Below are positions 1 through 7,513 of a stretch of 64,000 bases of DNA, one piece after another; within the stretch, counting starts at the first letter, position 1, and the number at the start of each line of letters is the position of its first letter. A program made the translations under genes and the position numbers. The notes under the pieces were generated by a model. That model saw only the letters and a list, made by a program, of their open reading frames with translations, was not told the origin of the DNA and did not search any database. The stretch is from Nocardioides agri (GTDB lineage Bacteria > Actinomycetota > Actinomycetes > Propionibacteriales > Nocardioidaceae), in NCBI RefSeq assembly GCF_013778305.1, contig NZ_JACEIC010000002.1, positions 2,443,669-2,507,668 of the forward strand, written 5' to 3'.

Positions 1-469
1 GGACGTGCAGGGCAAGGAGATGTCGCTCAAGCTCGGGCCGTCGAAGGGCAAGGACTTCGCCACCACGATCGGCCCGTGGGTCGTGACCGCCGACGAGCTC
101 GACGACTGCCGCGACGCGGAGGGGTTCCTCGACCTGGAGATGACGGTCCGGGTCAACGAGCAGCCGATCGGCGGCGACCGCTCCGGCCACATGGGCTGGT
201 CCTTCGAGCAGCTCGTGTCGCACGCGTCGCGTGCGTCGTGGGTCAAGGCCGGCGAGGTGCTGGCCTCCGGCACCTGCTCGACCGGCTCGCTCGCCGAGTC
301 GTGGGGGCGCAACGGGTCGCTCGTCCCGCCGCCGCTCCAGGTGGGTGACGTCGTCGAGATGACGATCGAGCGGCTCGGCACGATCCGCAACCGCGTGGCT
401 CCGCCCGAGGAGTCCGTGGCCCCGGTGGCACCGGCCCGTCGCCGTACCCGGCTGGAGGCCTCGGCGTGA
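1..469 (+). CDS. Fumarylacetoacetate hydrolase (FAH) family protein, C-terminal part (5' end outside window)
   Basis: The reading frame is open from the first base, so the N-terminus lies upstream of the window and about 155 C-terminal residues are visible. The sequence shows the FAH catalytic-fold pattern: a KLGPSKGKDFATTIGPW segment, a later EMTVRVNEQPI strand and a GTCSTGSL glycine/threonine-rich turn. Family members hydrolyse or decarboxylate acylpyruvates from ring cleavage, using a divalent metal. The stop overlaps the next start (GTGA), so it is translationally coupled to an aldehyde dehydrogenase and then to an extradiol dioxygenase. This suggests a meta-cleavage-type catabolic operon. 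The substrate cannot be named from sequence alone. Confidence 0.85.
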   Translation, partial: DVQGKEMSLKLGPSKGKDFATTIGPWVVTADELDDCRDAEGFLDLEMTVRVNEQPIGGDRSGHMGWSFEQLVSHASRASWVKAGEVLASGTCSTGSLAESWGRNGSLVPPPLQVGDVVEMTIERLGTIRNRVAPPEESVAPVAPARRRTRLEASA

Positions 470-1812
470 GCAGCGTCGTGACGCGCGACCCCGCGACCGG
501 CGAGGTGCTGGCGACGTACGCCGCGCACGACGACGCCGGCGTGGAGCAGGCGCTCGCCGACACGCACGCGGCGTCGCTGCTGTGGCGCGAGACGCCGCTC
601 GACCAGCGCCTGCAGCTGCTGCGCGGCGTCGGCAAGCTGCTCACCGAGCGGCGCGAGGAGTACGCCGCGCTGATCACCGGCGAGATGGGCAAGCCGCTCG
701 CCGAGGCGCTCGCCGAGGTCGACAAGTGCGCGTGGAGCTGTGAGGTCGTCGCCGACCTCGCCCCGGGCTGGCTGGCCGACCACGAGGTCGCCTCCGCGGC
801 GTCGCGGTCGTGGCTCTCCTACGAGCCTCTCGGCGTGGTCTTCGCCGTGATGCCGTGGAACTTCCCGTTCTGGCAGGTGCTCCGCTTCGCCTCGGCCGCG
901 CTCGCCGCGGGCAACGCCGCACTGCTCAAGCACAGCCCCGACGTCACCGGCTGCGCCCTCGCGATCGAGCACCTCGTCGCCGACGCGGGCGCGCCGGCCG
1001 GCCTCTTCCGGTCGCTGGTCGTCGCCGCCGAGGACGTGCCGGCGGTCTCGAAGCGCGTGGTCGAGGACCCGCGGGTGGCCGCCGTGACGCTGACCGGCAG
1101 CGAGCGGGCCGGCTCGTCCGTCGCCGCGCTCGCCGGCGCCGCGATCAAGAAGACCGTGCTGGAGCTCGGCGGCTCGGACCCCTTCGTCGTCCTCGCCGAC
1201 GCCGACGTGGAGGCGGCCGCCGCGACCGCCGTGCGGGCGCGCTTCACCAACACCGGGCAGAGCTGCGTGTGCGCCAAGCGCTTCGTGGTGCACGAGGACG
1301 TCGCGGACGCGTTCCTCGAGCGGTTCGTCGACCACATGTCGCTGCTCGAGGTCGCGCCGATGGCGCGGGAGGACCTGCGCGACGGCATCCTCCGCCAGGT
1401 CGCCGAGACGGTCGCGCAGGGCGCCCGCCTCGTCGTGGGCGGCCGCGCGATCGACGGCCCCGGCTGGTACGTCGAGCCGACGCTGCTCGTCGACGTCGAG
1501 CCCGGGATGACCGCCTTCGACGAGGAGACGTTCGGCCCCGTCGCCACGATCACCCGCGCCCGCGACGACGACCACGCCGTCGAGCTCGCCAACGCCACGA
1601 CGTTCGGGCTCGGCGCCTCGGTCTGGGGGTCGCCCGAGCACGCGCTCGCCGTCGGCCGCCGGATCCGCTCGGGCGCACTCTTCGTCAACGCGATGGTCGC
1701 CTCCGACCCGCGACTGCCCTTCGGCGGCATCGGCCGCAGCGGCTACGGCCGCGAGCTCTCGGCCGAGGGCGTCCGCGAGTTCACCAACGTGCGCACGGTG
1801 GTGGTCGCGTGA
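466..1812 (+). CDS. NAD(P)-dependent aldehyde dehydrogenase (succinate-semialdehyde dehydrogenase-like)
   Basis: The 448-residue protein has the full aldehyde dehydrogenase layout, slightly shorter than the usual 455-500. The general-base glutamate is in LELGGSDPF (Glu233) and the nucleophile in NTGQSCVCAKRF (Cys267). The N-terminal Rossmann part contains MPWNFPFWQ and the C-terminus PFGGIGRSGYGRE. It would oxidise an aldehyde intermediate to the acid with NAD(P)+. The GTG start overlaps the stop of the FAH gene by four bases, and its own stop overlaps the following VOC gene in the same way, so all are one operon. Similarity is closest to the succinate/glutarate-semialdehyde type, but in this setting a semialdehyde from ring fission is an equally good guess. 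Confidence 0.9.
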   Translation: MSSVVTRDPATGEVLATYAAHDDAGVEQALADTHAASLLWRETPLDQRLQLLRGVGKLLTERREEYAALITGEMGKPLAEALAEVDKCAWSCEVVADLAPGWLADHEVASAASRSWLSYEPLGVVFAVMPWNFPFWQVLRFASAALAAGNAALLKHSPDVTGCALAIEHLVADAGAPAGLFRSLVVAAEDVPAVSKRVVEDPRVAAVTLTGSERAGSSVAALAGAAIKKTVLELGGSDPFVVLADADVEAAAATAVRARFTNTGQSCVCAKRFVVHEDVADAFLERFVDHMSLLEVAPMAREDLRDGILRQVAETVAQGARLVVGGRAIDGPGWYVEPTLLVDVEPGMTAFDEETFGPVATITRARDDDHAVELANATTFGLGASVWGSPEHALAVGRRIRSGALFVNAMVASDPRLPFGGIGRSGYGRELSAEGVREFTNVRTVVVA

Positions 1813-2237
1813 GGCTGGACCACGTGGGCCTCACCGTCGCCGACCTCGCGGCGATGACGGACTGGTACGGCACGACGCTCGCGCTCGACGTCGAGCTCGA
1901 GTTCGCCCTCGACCACGTCGACCTCCGCGGCGCCATGCTCCGGTCGCGGCACGGCTGGCGGCTCGAGCTCCTGTGCCGGCCCGGCAGCGCCGCCGGCCTG
2001 CAGGCCGCCGATCCCGTCGAGGCCGCGCTCACGCGCGGCTTCGGCCACGTCGCGCTCGACGTGCCCGACGTCGACGCGGCGTACGCCGCCCTGCTCGCCG
2101 CCGGCGCGACCGACCGGATGTCGCCGCGGCCCTCGCCCGAGCCCGGCGTGCGGATGGCCTACGTGGCCGACCCCGAGGGCAACTTGATCGAGCTGCTGGA
2201 CAGGACCACCCCGAACAACCAGGGAGAGAACTCATGA
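1809..2237 (+). CDS. Single-domain VOC (glyoxalase/dioxygenase superfamily) protein
   Basis: The gene encodes 142 residues. The start is set to the GTG that overlaps the upstream stop (GTGA), because the sequence beginning VRLDHVGLTVADLAAMTDWY is the standard first beta-alpha-beta module of a vicinal-oxygen-chelate protein. A second module follows (GFGHVALDVPDVDAAYAAL, then YVADPEGNLIELLD), with the conserved metal-ligand positions His and Glu near both ends. The open frame extends far upstream, but only as a shadow of the dehydrogenase gene. Its reaction is unknown. Lying between a dehydrogenase and an extradiol dioxygenase, it may be an isomerase/epimerase or accessory dioxygenase of the same pathway. 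Confidence 0.8.
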   Translation: MRLDHVGLTVADLAAMTDWYGTTLALDVELEFALDHVDLRGAMLRSRHGWRLELLCRPGSAAGLQAADPVEAALTRGFGHVALDVPDVDAAYAALLAAGATDRMSPRPSPEPGVRMAYVADPEGNLIELLDRTTPNNQGENS

Positions 2238-3181
2238 GCCACCTCAACGAGCACGGGATCACCCACCTGCGCCACGTCGACCTCGCGGTCACCGACTACG
2301 AGACCCAGCGCAGCTTCTACAAGGACACCTGGGGGCTGACCGAGGTCGGCACCGACGGTGGCCTGTCCTACCTCGCCGCCGAGGGCTCTCCGGAGCAGTA
2401 CGTCATCCGCCTGCGCCAGGGCGAGGAGAAGCGGCTCGACCTGATCTCGTTCGGGTCCGAGAGCGTCGAGACGGTCGACGCGCTCGCGGCCAGGCTGGGC
2501 TCGCAGGGCGTGCAGCTGGTCGGGGAGCCCGACAAGCTGCAGACGGCCGGCGGTGGCTACGGCTTCCGGTTCTTCGACATCGACGGCCGCACGATCGAGA
2601 TCTCGACCGACGTCGAGACCCGGCAGCACCGCGCGATCGAGGAGGGTGAGGCGATCCCGGTCCGCATCTCGCACGCGGTGATGAACAGCAACGACCCCAA
2701 CAAGACGCGCGACTTCTACGCGAACGTCCTCGGCTTCAAGCTGTCGGACACGCTCTGGAGCGAGCACATGGGCGAGATGATGCACTTCATGCGGTGCAAC
2801 GACTGGCACCACAGCCTGGCGATCGCGAAGGGCCCGCACACCTCCGTGCACCACGTGTCGTTCGAGATGCGCGGCCTCGACGAGTACATGCGCGGCACCG
2901 GCCGCGTCATGCGCGCGGGCATCAAGAAGATCTGGGGCCCGGGCCGCCACAACGCCGGCAACAACACGTTCACCTACTTCCTCGACCCCTCCGGCAACAC
3001 GATGGAGTACACGACCGAGCTCGAGAAGATCGAGACCGACCAGTGGCACCCGTCGGTCTACGACATCGCCGACCCGATGACCCAGGACGTCTGGGGCACC
3101 GCCGACCCGATGTCGGAGATCATCGCCCGCGACTCCTTCAACGACCCCGACCGCGGGGTGTTCGTGGCTCCGCCGGTCTGA
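2234..3181 (+). CDS. Two-domain extradiol ring-cleavage dioxygenase (catechol 2,3-dioxygenase family)
   Basis: The 315-residue protein consists of two VOC repeats, the length and layout of type I extradiol dioxygenases. The three Fe(II) ligands can be placed at His147 (ISHAVMN), His207 (SVHHVSF) and Glu258 (NTMEYTTE). The 60- and 51-residue spacings match those of catechol 2,3-dioxygenase closely. It should therefore be catalytically competent for meta cleavage of a catechol-type substrate with O2. The ATG start has an AGGGAGAG ribosome site and overlaps the upstream stop (ATGA). Flanking FAH, ALDH and SDR genes complete a plausible ring-fission and side-chain pathway. The particular catechol is not identifiable. 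Confidence 0.88.
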   Translation: MSHLNEHGITHLRHVDLAVTDYETQRSFYKDTWGLTEVGTDGGLSYLAAEGSPEQYVIRLRQGEEKRLDLISFGSESVETVDALAARLGSQGVQLVGEPDKLQTAGGGYGFRFFDIDGRTIEISTDVETRQHRAIEEGEAIPVRISHAVMNSNDPNKTRDFYANVLGFKLSDTLWSEHMGEMMHFMRCNDWHHSLAIAKGPHTSVHHVSFEMRGLDEYMRGTGRVMRAGIKKIWGPGRHNAGNNTFTYFLDPSGNTMEYTTELEKIETDQWHPSVYDIADPMTQDVWGTADPMSEIIARDSFNDPDRGVFVAPPV

Positions 3182-3182
3182 C

Positions 3183-3920
3183 GTGGACCTCCACGGCAAG
3201 GTCGTCGTCGTCACCGGCGCGGCCCGCGGTCAGGGTGCGGCCGAGGTCGCGGCGCTGCGGGCAGCGGGCGCGACGGTGGTGGCGACCGACGTGCTTCCGT
3301 TCGACGGCCGCCGCCTCGACGTCACCTCGCCGGAGGAGTGGGGGGAGCTCGCGTCCTGGATCGAGGGCGAGCACGGCGCCGTCCACGGCCTGGTCAACAA
3401 CGCCGGCGTCGCGGCCCGCGAACGGCTGCCCCGCGTGTCGCTCGATGCGTGGCAGCGGACCTTCGACATCAACGTCACCGGGCCGATGCTCGGCATCCAG
3501 GCGCTGGTGCCGCTGATGCCGCCCGGCTCGTCGATCGTCAACATCTGCTCGGTCGCCGCCGTGTCCGGCCACGCGGCCGCGGCGTACACCGCCTCGAAGT
3601 GGGCGCTGCGCGGCCTCACCCGCTCGGCCGCCCTCGAGCTCGGCTCGACCCGCGGCATCCGGGTGAACGCCGTGATGCCCGGCCTCGTCGACACGCCCCT
3701 CATGGAGTCGGCGCCGGCCGCGTTCTTCGACGCGGCGGTCGCGGAGGTGCCGCTCGGGCGGATGGGCGAGGTCGCCGACATCGCCCCGACCGTCGTCTTC
3801 CTCGTCTCCGACGACTCGGCGTACTACAACGGCGCCGAGCTGGTCATCGACGGCGGCCTCACCGCGCACGTCTCGCACAAGCGGATCGCCGATGCGACCC
3901 GCCCCACTGCCGTCGAGTGA
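3183..3920 (+). CDS. SDR-family NAD(P)-dependent oxidoreductase
   Basis: The 245-residue classical short-chain dehydrogenase has the cofactor motif TGAARGQG near residue 12, VNNAGV in the middle, and the catalytic set Ser ... YTASK. It ends with NGAELVIDGGLTAH, the usual C-terminal substrate/cofactor loop. The acidic residue after beta-2 (ATDVLPF) suggests NAD preference. The GTG start lies one base past the dioxygenase stop, so it is the last visible member of the operon. Its own TGA stop falls inside the left arm of an intergenic inverted repeat. The likely role is oxidation of an alcohol (for example a dihydrodiol) or reduction of a ketone in the same catabolic route. Confidence 0.9.
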   Translation: MDLHGKVVVVTGAARGQGAAEVAALRAAGATVVATDVLPFDGRRLDVTSPEEWGELASWIEGEHGAVHGLVNNAGVAARERLPRVSLDAWQRTFDINVTGPMLGIQALVPLMPPGSSIVNICSVAAVSGHAAAAYTASKWALRGLTRSAALELGSTRGIRVNAVMPGLVDTPLMESAPAAFFDAAVAEVPLGRMGEVADIAPTVVFLVSDDSAYYNGAELVIDGGLTAHVSHKRIADATRPTAVE

Positions 3921-3976
3921 CGTGAACCCGCCCCGAACGGGCGGCCAGAGGGGCAGGTTCGCGTCACTCGACGGCA
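3908..3976. repeat. Structured intergenic inverted repeat, copy A of the GTCGAGTGACG family
   Basis: Two 21-base arms (3908-3928 and 3956-3976) match at 20 positions. The left arm reads TGCCGTCGAGTGACGTGAACC to within the limit quoted here. Between them is a second small hairpin with CCGCCC/GGGCGG arms. The SDR stop codon lies inside the left arm. A related element sits at 10520-10582. It could act as a transcription terminator or be a small dispersed palindrome. Confidence 0.7.
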
Positions 3977-4014
3977 ACCCGGCCGGCGGACAGCGTCGCG
4001 CCGGACGGCTCGGC

Positions 4015-4020
4015 TAGCGT
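4015..4020 (+). promoter_or_regulatory. -10 box TAGCGT of a leaderless promoter
   Basis: TAGCGT lies exactly six bases before the GTG start at 4027, and no ribosome site is present. This is the geometry of leaderless actinobacterial transcripts. It recurs upstream of several other genes in this window. Confidence 0.5.
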
Positions 4021-4026
4021 CGCCTC

Positions 4027-4476
4027 GTGGCGCGGCTGCTGGTGACGGGCATGTCAGGTGCGGGGAAGTCGACGCTGCTGGCCGAGCTGGCCGGCCGCGG
4101 CTACCGCACGATCGACACCGACCACGACGCGTGGACCCTCCCGGACGGCCGGTGGGACGAGCCGCGCATGTCGCGACTCCTCGAGGAGGCATCGACGGTG
4201 GTCGTCTCCGGCGCGGTCGACAACCAGGGCCGCTTCTACGACCGGTTCGACCACGTGGTGCTCCTCACCGTGCCCCTCGACGTCCTGCTCGACCGGGTCT
4301 CCGCGCGGGCCGACAACCCGTGGGGCCGCACGCCCGAGCAGCAGCGCCGGATCGCCCGCGAGGTCGCGGAGGTCGAGCCGCTGATGCGCGCAACCGCCAC
4401 GCTGGTCCTGGACGGTCGCCGGCAGGTGACCGAGCTCGCCGACGTCGTCGGCGGACTGCTCGGCGAACCGGGCTGA
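4027..4476 (+). CDS. P-loop NTPase, small kinase-like (AAA_18/adenylate-kinase-like)
   Basis: The 149-residue protein carries a Walker A motif GMSGAGKST at its very N-terminus. It continues with a kinase-like core: TIDTDHD for the acceptor-side acidic residues and a LID-like stretch RADNPWGRTPEQQRR. Proteins of this size are often called nucleotide kinases or AAA family ATPases in actinobacteria, and their phosphate acceptor is usually unknown. The GTG start is chosen because it follows a leaderless -10 box at the right distance. It is a stand-alone gene after the intergenic repeat. A specific substrate cannot be assigned. Confidence 0.75.
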   Translation: MARLLVTGMSGAGKSTLLAELAGRGYRTIDTDHDAWTLPDGRWDEPRMSRLLEEASTVVVSGAVDNQGRFYDRFDHVVLLTVPLDVLLDRVSARADNPWGRTPEQQRRIAREVAEVEPLMRATATLVLDGRRQVTELADVVGGLLGEPG

Positions 4477-4506
4477 TTGCGGTCAGCGGGTGACCTGAGG
4501 GGCTCG

Positions 4507-4512
4507 TAGCGT
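4507..4512 (+). promoter_or_regulatory. -10 box TAGCGT of a leaderless promoter
   Basis: This is the same hexamer and the same six-base distance to the start codon (ATG at 4519) as at 4015-4020. There is no Shine-Dalgarno sequence. Confidence 0.5.
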
Positions 4513-4518
4513 GGCCCC

Positions 4519-4890
4519 ATGGACTACAGGATCGAGCTCATCCCGCTGGCCGTGCAGGACGCCGACCGCTCCATCGAGTTCTACGGCACCACCCTCGGCT
4601 GGTCCGTCGACCACGACCACAAGATCTCCCCCGAGCTGCGGTTCGTGCAGGTGACGCCACCGGGCTCCGCCTGCTCGATCTGCTTCGGCGTCGGGCTCGA
4701 GATGATGGCGGCCGGGTCCTCGCAGTACATCCAGGTGGTCGTCGAGGACGCGGACGCAGCCCTCGCCGAGCTGCAGGGCCGGGGCGTCGCCTGCGAGGGC
4801 GTCGACGACCAGCCCTTCGGCCGGTTCGTCTACTTCCAGGACCCGGACGGCAACCGGTGGGCGCTGCAGCAGATCGTCAGGCCGACCTGA
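4519..4890 (+). CDS. VOC family protein (glyoxalase/bleomycin-resistance-like)
   Basis: The 123-residue single-domain VOC protein begins MDYRIELIPLAVQDADRSIEFY and ends FVYFQDPDGNRWALQQI, the two typical modules. It resembles the small 'glyoxalase superfamily' proteins that are common in actinobacteria, whose function is usually undetermined. Expression is probably leaderless from the TAGCGT box. The last 14 bases overlap the 3' end of the convergent glycosidase gene, so the two transcripts must overlap tail to tail. No catalytic role is proposed. Confidence 0.82.
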   Translation: MDYRIELIPLAVQDADRSIEFYGTTLGWSVDHDHKISPELRFVQVTPPGSACSICFGVGLEMMAAGSSQYIQVVVEDADAALAELQGRGVACEGVDDQPFGRFVYFQDPDGNRWALQQIVRPT

Positions 4891-6118
4891 ACGACTTCAC
4901 CAGGTCGGCGTAGACGCCCGCGCTCGGCTTCGGGGTGCGCGCGAACGTCTCCCGGTCGACCTCGTGCAGACCGAGCTGGTGCTGGTAGCCGAAGACCCAC
5001 TCGAAGTTGTCGAGCAGCGTCCAGTGGATGTAGCCCAGCACCGGCACGCCCTCGTCCATGACGCCGGCCAGGCCGGCGAGGGAGGGCTCGAGGAACGCCG
5101 CGCGCAGGGCGTCGTCGGCGGTCGACATGCCGTGCTCGGTCACGAGCACCGGCACGCCGGCGACCGAGTGCGCGTAGCGGACGGCCCCGGCCAGCGACAG
5201 CGGCTCGATCGCGGTGCCCATCTGGTTGACGGGCACGCCGTCCGCCGGCCGGACGACGCCGCGACCGTCGTACGGCACCCGCTCGTAGTTCTGCACGCCG
5301 AGGAAGTCGTCGTCGCGGACCAGCTCCAGCCAGCGGCCGTAGCACTCGGCGCGCTTGCGGTCGCGGACGGAGGCGTCGTCGCCGTCGACCACGTCGTCCA
5401 TGATCGCCAGCGAGAGCCCGACCGGCAGCTCCGGCCGCCGCGCCTTGATGGCCGCCTTGCCGGCGCGGTGCCCCGCCTCCAGGCCGTCCTCCATCGCGTC
5501 GAGCTCCTCGGGCAGCACCACGTTCGCGAGCCGGTACGCCGGCACCTCGGCCGCGGCGCTCGCCGCGTCGAGGGTCGCGCGCTCCACCGCGCGCACGAAG
5601 TCGGGGAGGTCGAGCCAGGAGAGGACGTGCGGCAGGTTGGGCTCGTTGAGCGTCACGGCGTACGCGATCCGGTCGCCGAAGCGCTCCATGAGCCTGTCGC
5701 AGTAGCGGGCGAAGTGGGCCGGGGCGTCGGGTGAGAGCCAGCTGCCGCGCTTGGCGAACCAGTGCGGCGCGGTGAAGTGGCTGAACGTCACGACCGGGGC
5801 CAGGCCCTGCGCGACGCACTCGTCGACCATCGCCTCGTAGCGGTCGAGCGCCTCCTCCGACCAGACGCCCTCCTCGGGCTCGACCCGCGCCCACTCGACC
5901 GAGAAGCGGTACGCCGTCAGGCCCATCGCGACCACCAGGCCGATGTCCTCGCGCCACCGGTTCCAGCTGTCGCACGCCTTCCCGGACGGCTCCTGGAAGA
6001 CCGACGGCGTCATCTGCTCGGCGAACCAGGTGTCGCTGGTGGCGTTGTCGCCCTCGATCTGGTGGCCGGCGCCGGCGGCGCCCCACAGGAAGCCGGCGGG
6101 GAAGGTGAGGTCGGTCAT
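4877..6118 (-). CDS. Glycoside hydrolase family 1 beta-glycosidase
   Basis: The 413-residue protein starts with FPAGFLWGAAGAGHQIEG, the GH1 N-terminal signature. It has the acid/base glutamate in TLNEPN (Glu159) and the nucleophile in VTEHG (Glu328). No signal peptide is seen, so it is cytoplasmic and would hydrolyse imported beta-glucosides or a related glycoside. It is somewhat shorter than typical GH1 enzymes (about 450). The first-barrel QIEG loop carries His and Glu, and the C-terminal FEW..GY segment is preserved (NFEWVFGYQHQLGL). It stands alone and is convergent with a VOC gene. Confidence 0.9.
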   Translation of the reverse strand: MTDLTFPAGFLWGAAGAGHQIEGDNATSDTWFAEQMTPSVFQEPSGKACDSWNRWREDIGLVVAMGLTAYRFSVEWARVEPEEGVWSEEALDRYEAMVDECVAQGLAPVVTFSHFTAPHWFAKRGSWLSPDAPAHFARYCDRLMERFGDRIAYAVTLNEPNLPHVLSWLDLPDFVRAVERATLDAASAAAEVPAYRLANVVLPEELDAMEDGLEAGHRAGKAAIKARRPELPVGLSLAIMDDVVDGDDASVRDRKRAECYGRWLELVRDDDFLGVQNYERVPYDGRGVVRPADGVPVNQMGTAIEPLSLAGAVRYAHSVAGVPVLVTEHGMSTADDALRAAFLEPSLAGLAGVMDEGVPVLGYIHWTLLDNFEWVFGYQHQLGLHEVDRETFARTPKPSAGVYADLVKSFRSA

Positions 6119-6225
6119 GGGACCAGCAAAGGCGGCATCGGCCCGGAGTGGAACGCGCCGGTGCCTATACCTTCCATCACGAGAGGCGGGTTCCGGGTCG
6201 CGGTGACGAGCGGCACAGTGGCGGC

Positions 6226-7374
6226 ATGTTCGAGTACTTCACCGGCCCCAAGTACGTCTGGAACCTCGGCGTGTGCGCGACGCTCAACAACGGCGGCGCG
6301 ATCGACGAGGTGGACCGGGCCTGCCGCCCGGCGCGCGAGGCGGCCGACGTCGACTCGGGCAGCAGGGTCTTCATGCAGTCGTGGAAGGCGGTCGCCGACC
6401 AGGTCGCCGCCCAGGCGCGCGAGTCCGAGGCCGCCGGCCACCTGCGCACTGCGGGCCAGCAGTGGTACCGCTCCGGCCTCTACATCTGCCAGGCCGAGCG
6501 GATGCTGAGCAACACCGACCCCGGCCGGCGGGAGTTCTACCAGCAGGCGCTGGACGCGTTCGCCAAGGTCTTCGAGATCGCCGACCCGGCCACCTCGCGC
6601 GTCGAGATCCCGTTCGAGGGCACCACGCTCCCGGCGTACTTCTCCAACGCCAGCAGGGACGGCGAGCCCGTCCCGACCGTGATCATGTGGAACGGCCTCG
6701 ACTCCACGAAGGAGCACATGTACACGTCGGGCTGGGCGCAGGAGATGCGCGCGCGCGGCGTCTCGGTGCTGATGATCGACAACCCCGGCTCCGGTGAGGC
6801 GCTGCGCTTCCAGGACCTGAAGTCGCGCATCGAGTCCGAGGACTGGGCGAAGGCGCAGGTCGACTGGCTCGACACCCGCTCCGACGTCGACAGCGACCGG
6901 ATCGGCCTGGTCGGCTGGTCGCTCGGCGGCTACTACGTGCCGCGCGCCGCGGCGTTCGAGAAGCGACTGAGGTTCGTCGCGGTCTGGGGCGCCAACCACA
7001 ACTGGGGCGAGGTGCAGCGCAAGCGGCTCCAGCGCGAGGGCGAGAACCCGGTGCCGCACTACTGGGAGCACGTGCTCTGGGTCTGGGGCTTCGACGACGT
7101 CGAGAAGTTCATCGAGTACGCCGAGGGCGTCAACCTCGACGGCGTCGTCGACAAGATCACCGTGCCGTTCCTCATCGCGCACGGCGCCAACGACCGGCAG
7201 ATCTCGGTCGACTACGCGCACCAGTCCTACGACCAGGCGGTCAACAGCCCGAAGCGGGAGCTGCGGATCTTCACCGTCGAGGAGGGCGCGGCCGAGCACG
7301 TGGGCCTCGACCACATGCCGCACATCAACGCGTACGTCGCGGACTGGGTCGAGGACACGCTCGCGGAGCTGTGA
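6226..7374 (+). CDS. Alpha/beta hydrolase (FrsA / dihydroxypseudooxynicotine-hydrolase-like)
   Basis: The 382-residue hydrolase has a large N-terminal helical region followed by the alpha/beta core. The nucleophile is in GWSLGG (Ser232), preceded by the oxyanion strand TVIMWNGLDSTKEH. A late acidic residue is in AHGANDRQIS and the histidine in GLDHMPH. This layout is shared with C-C and ester hydrolases of the FrsA/pseudooxynicotine-hydrolase group. An in-frame ATG exists at 6148, but the ATG at 6226 is preferred because a CACAGT hexamer lies six bases upstream (leaderless geometry) and homology begins with MFEYFTGPKYVWNLG. It is convergent with the next gene across an 88-bp palindrome. The substrate is unknown. 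Confidence 0.85.
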   Translation: MFEYFTGPKYVWNLGVCATLNNGGAIDEVDRACRPAREAADVDSGSRVFMQSWKAVADQVAAQARESEAAGHLRTAGQQWYRSGLYICQAERMLSNTDPGRREFYQQALDAFAKVFEIADPATSRVEIPFEGTTLPAYFSNASRDGEPVPTVIMWNGLDSTKEHMYTSGWAQEMRARGVSVLMIDNPGSGEALRFQDLKSRIESEDWAKAQVDWLDTRSDVDSDRIGLVGWSLGGYYVPRAAAFEKRLRFVAVWGANHNWGEVQRKRLQREGENPVPHYWEHVLWVWGFDDVEKFIEYAEGVNLDGVVDKITVPFLIAHGANDRQISVDYAHQSYDQAVNSPKRELRIFTVEEGAAEHVGLDHMPHINAYVADWVEDTLAEL

Positions 7375-7391
7375 GGCCCGCCGCCGCCGCA

Positions 7392-7479
7392 GTTTCATCA
7401 AGGGATGTGGTCGAACCAGCGCTTCCCCCGCCGAGTTCGCCCAGGGAAGCGCGGGCTCGCCCTCATCCCTTGATGAAAC
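7392..7479. repeat. 88-bp nested palindromic repeat, copy 1
   Basis: Terminal 16-base inverted repeats GTTTCATCAAGGGATG (7392-7407) and its complement (7464-7479) flank an inner pair GCGCTTCCC (7419-7427) and GGGAAGCGC (7444-7452). A second copy of identical length and internal spacing is at 47867-47954. Both lie between the 3' ends of convergent genes. It resembles REP/BIME-type elements or a small non-autonomous transposable hairpin, and may terminate transcription in both directions. Confidence 0.85.
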
Positions 7480-7513
7480 CGCGCGCCCCGCCAGCCAGCC
7501 GCCCGCCGAGACC

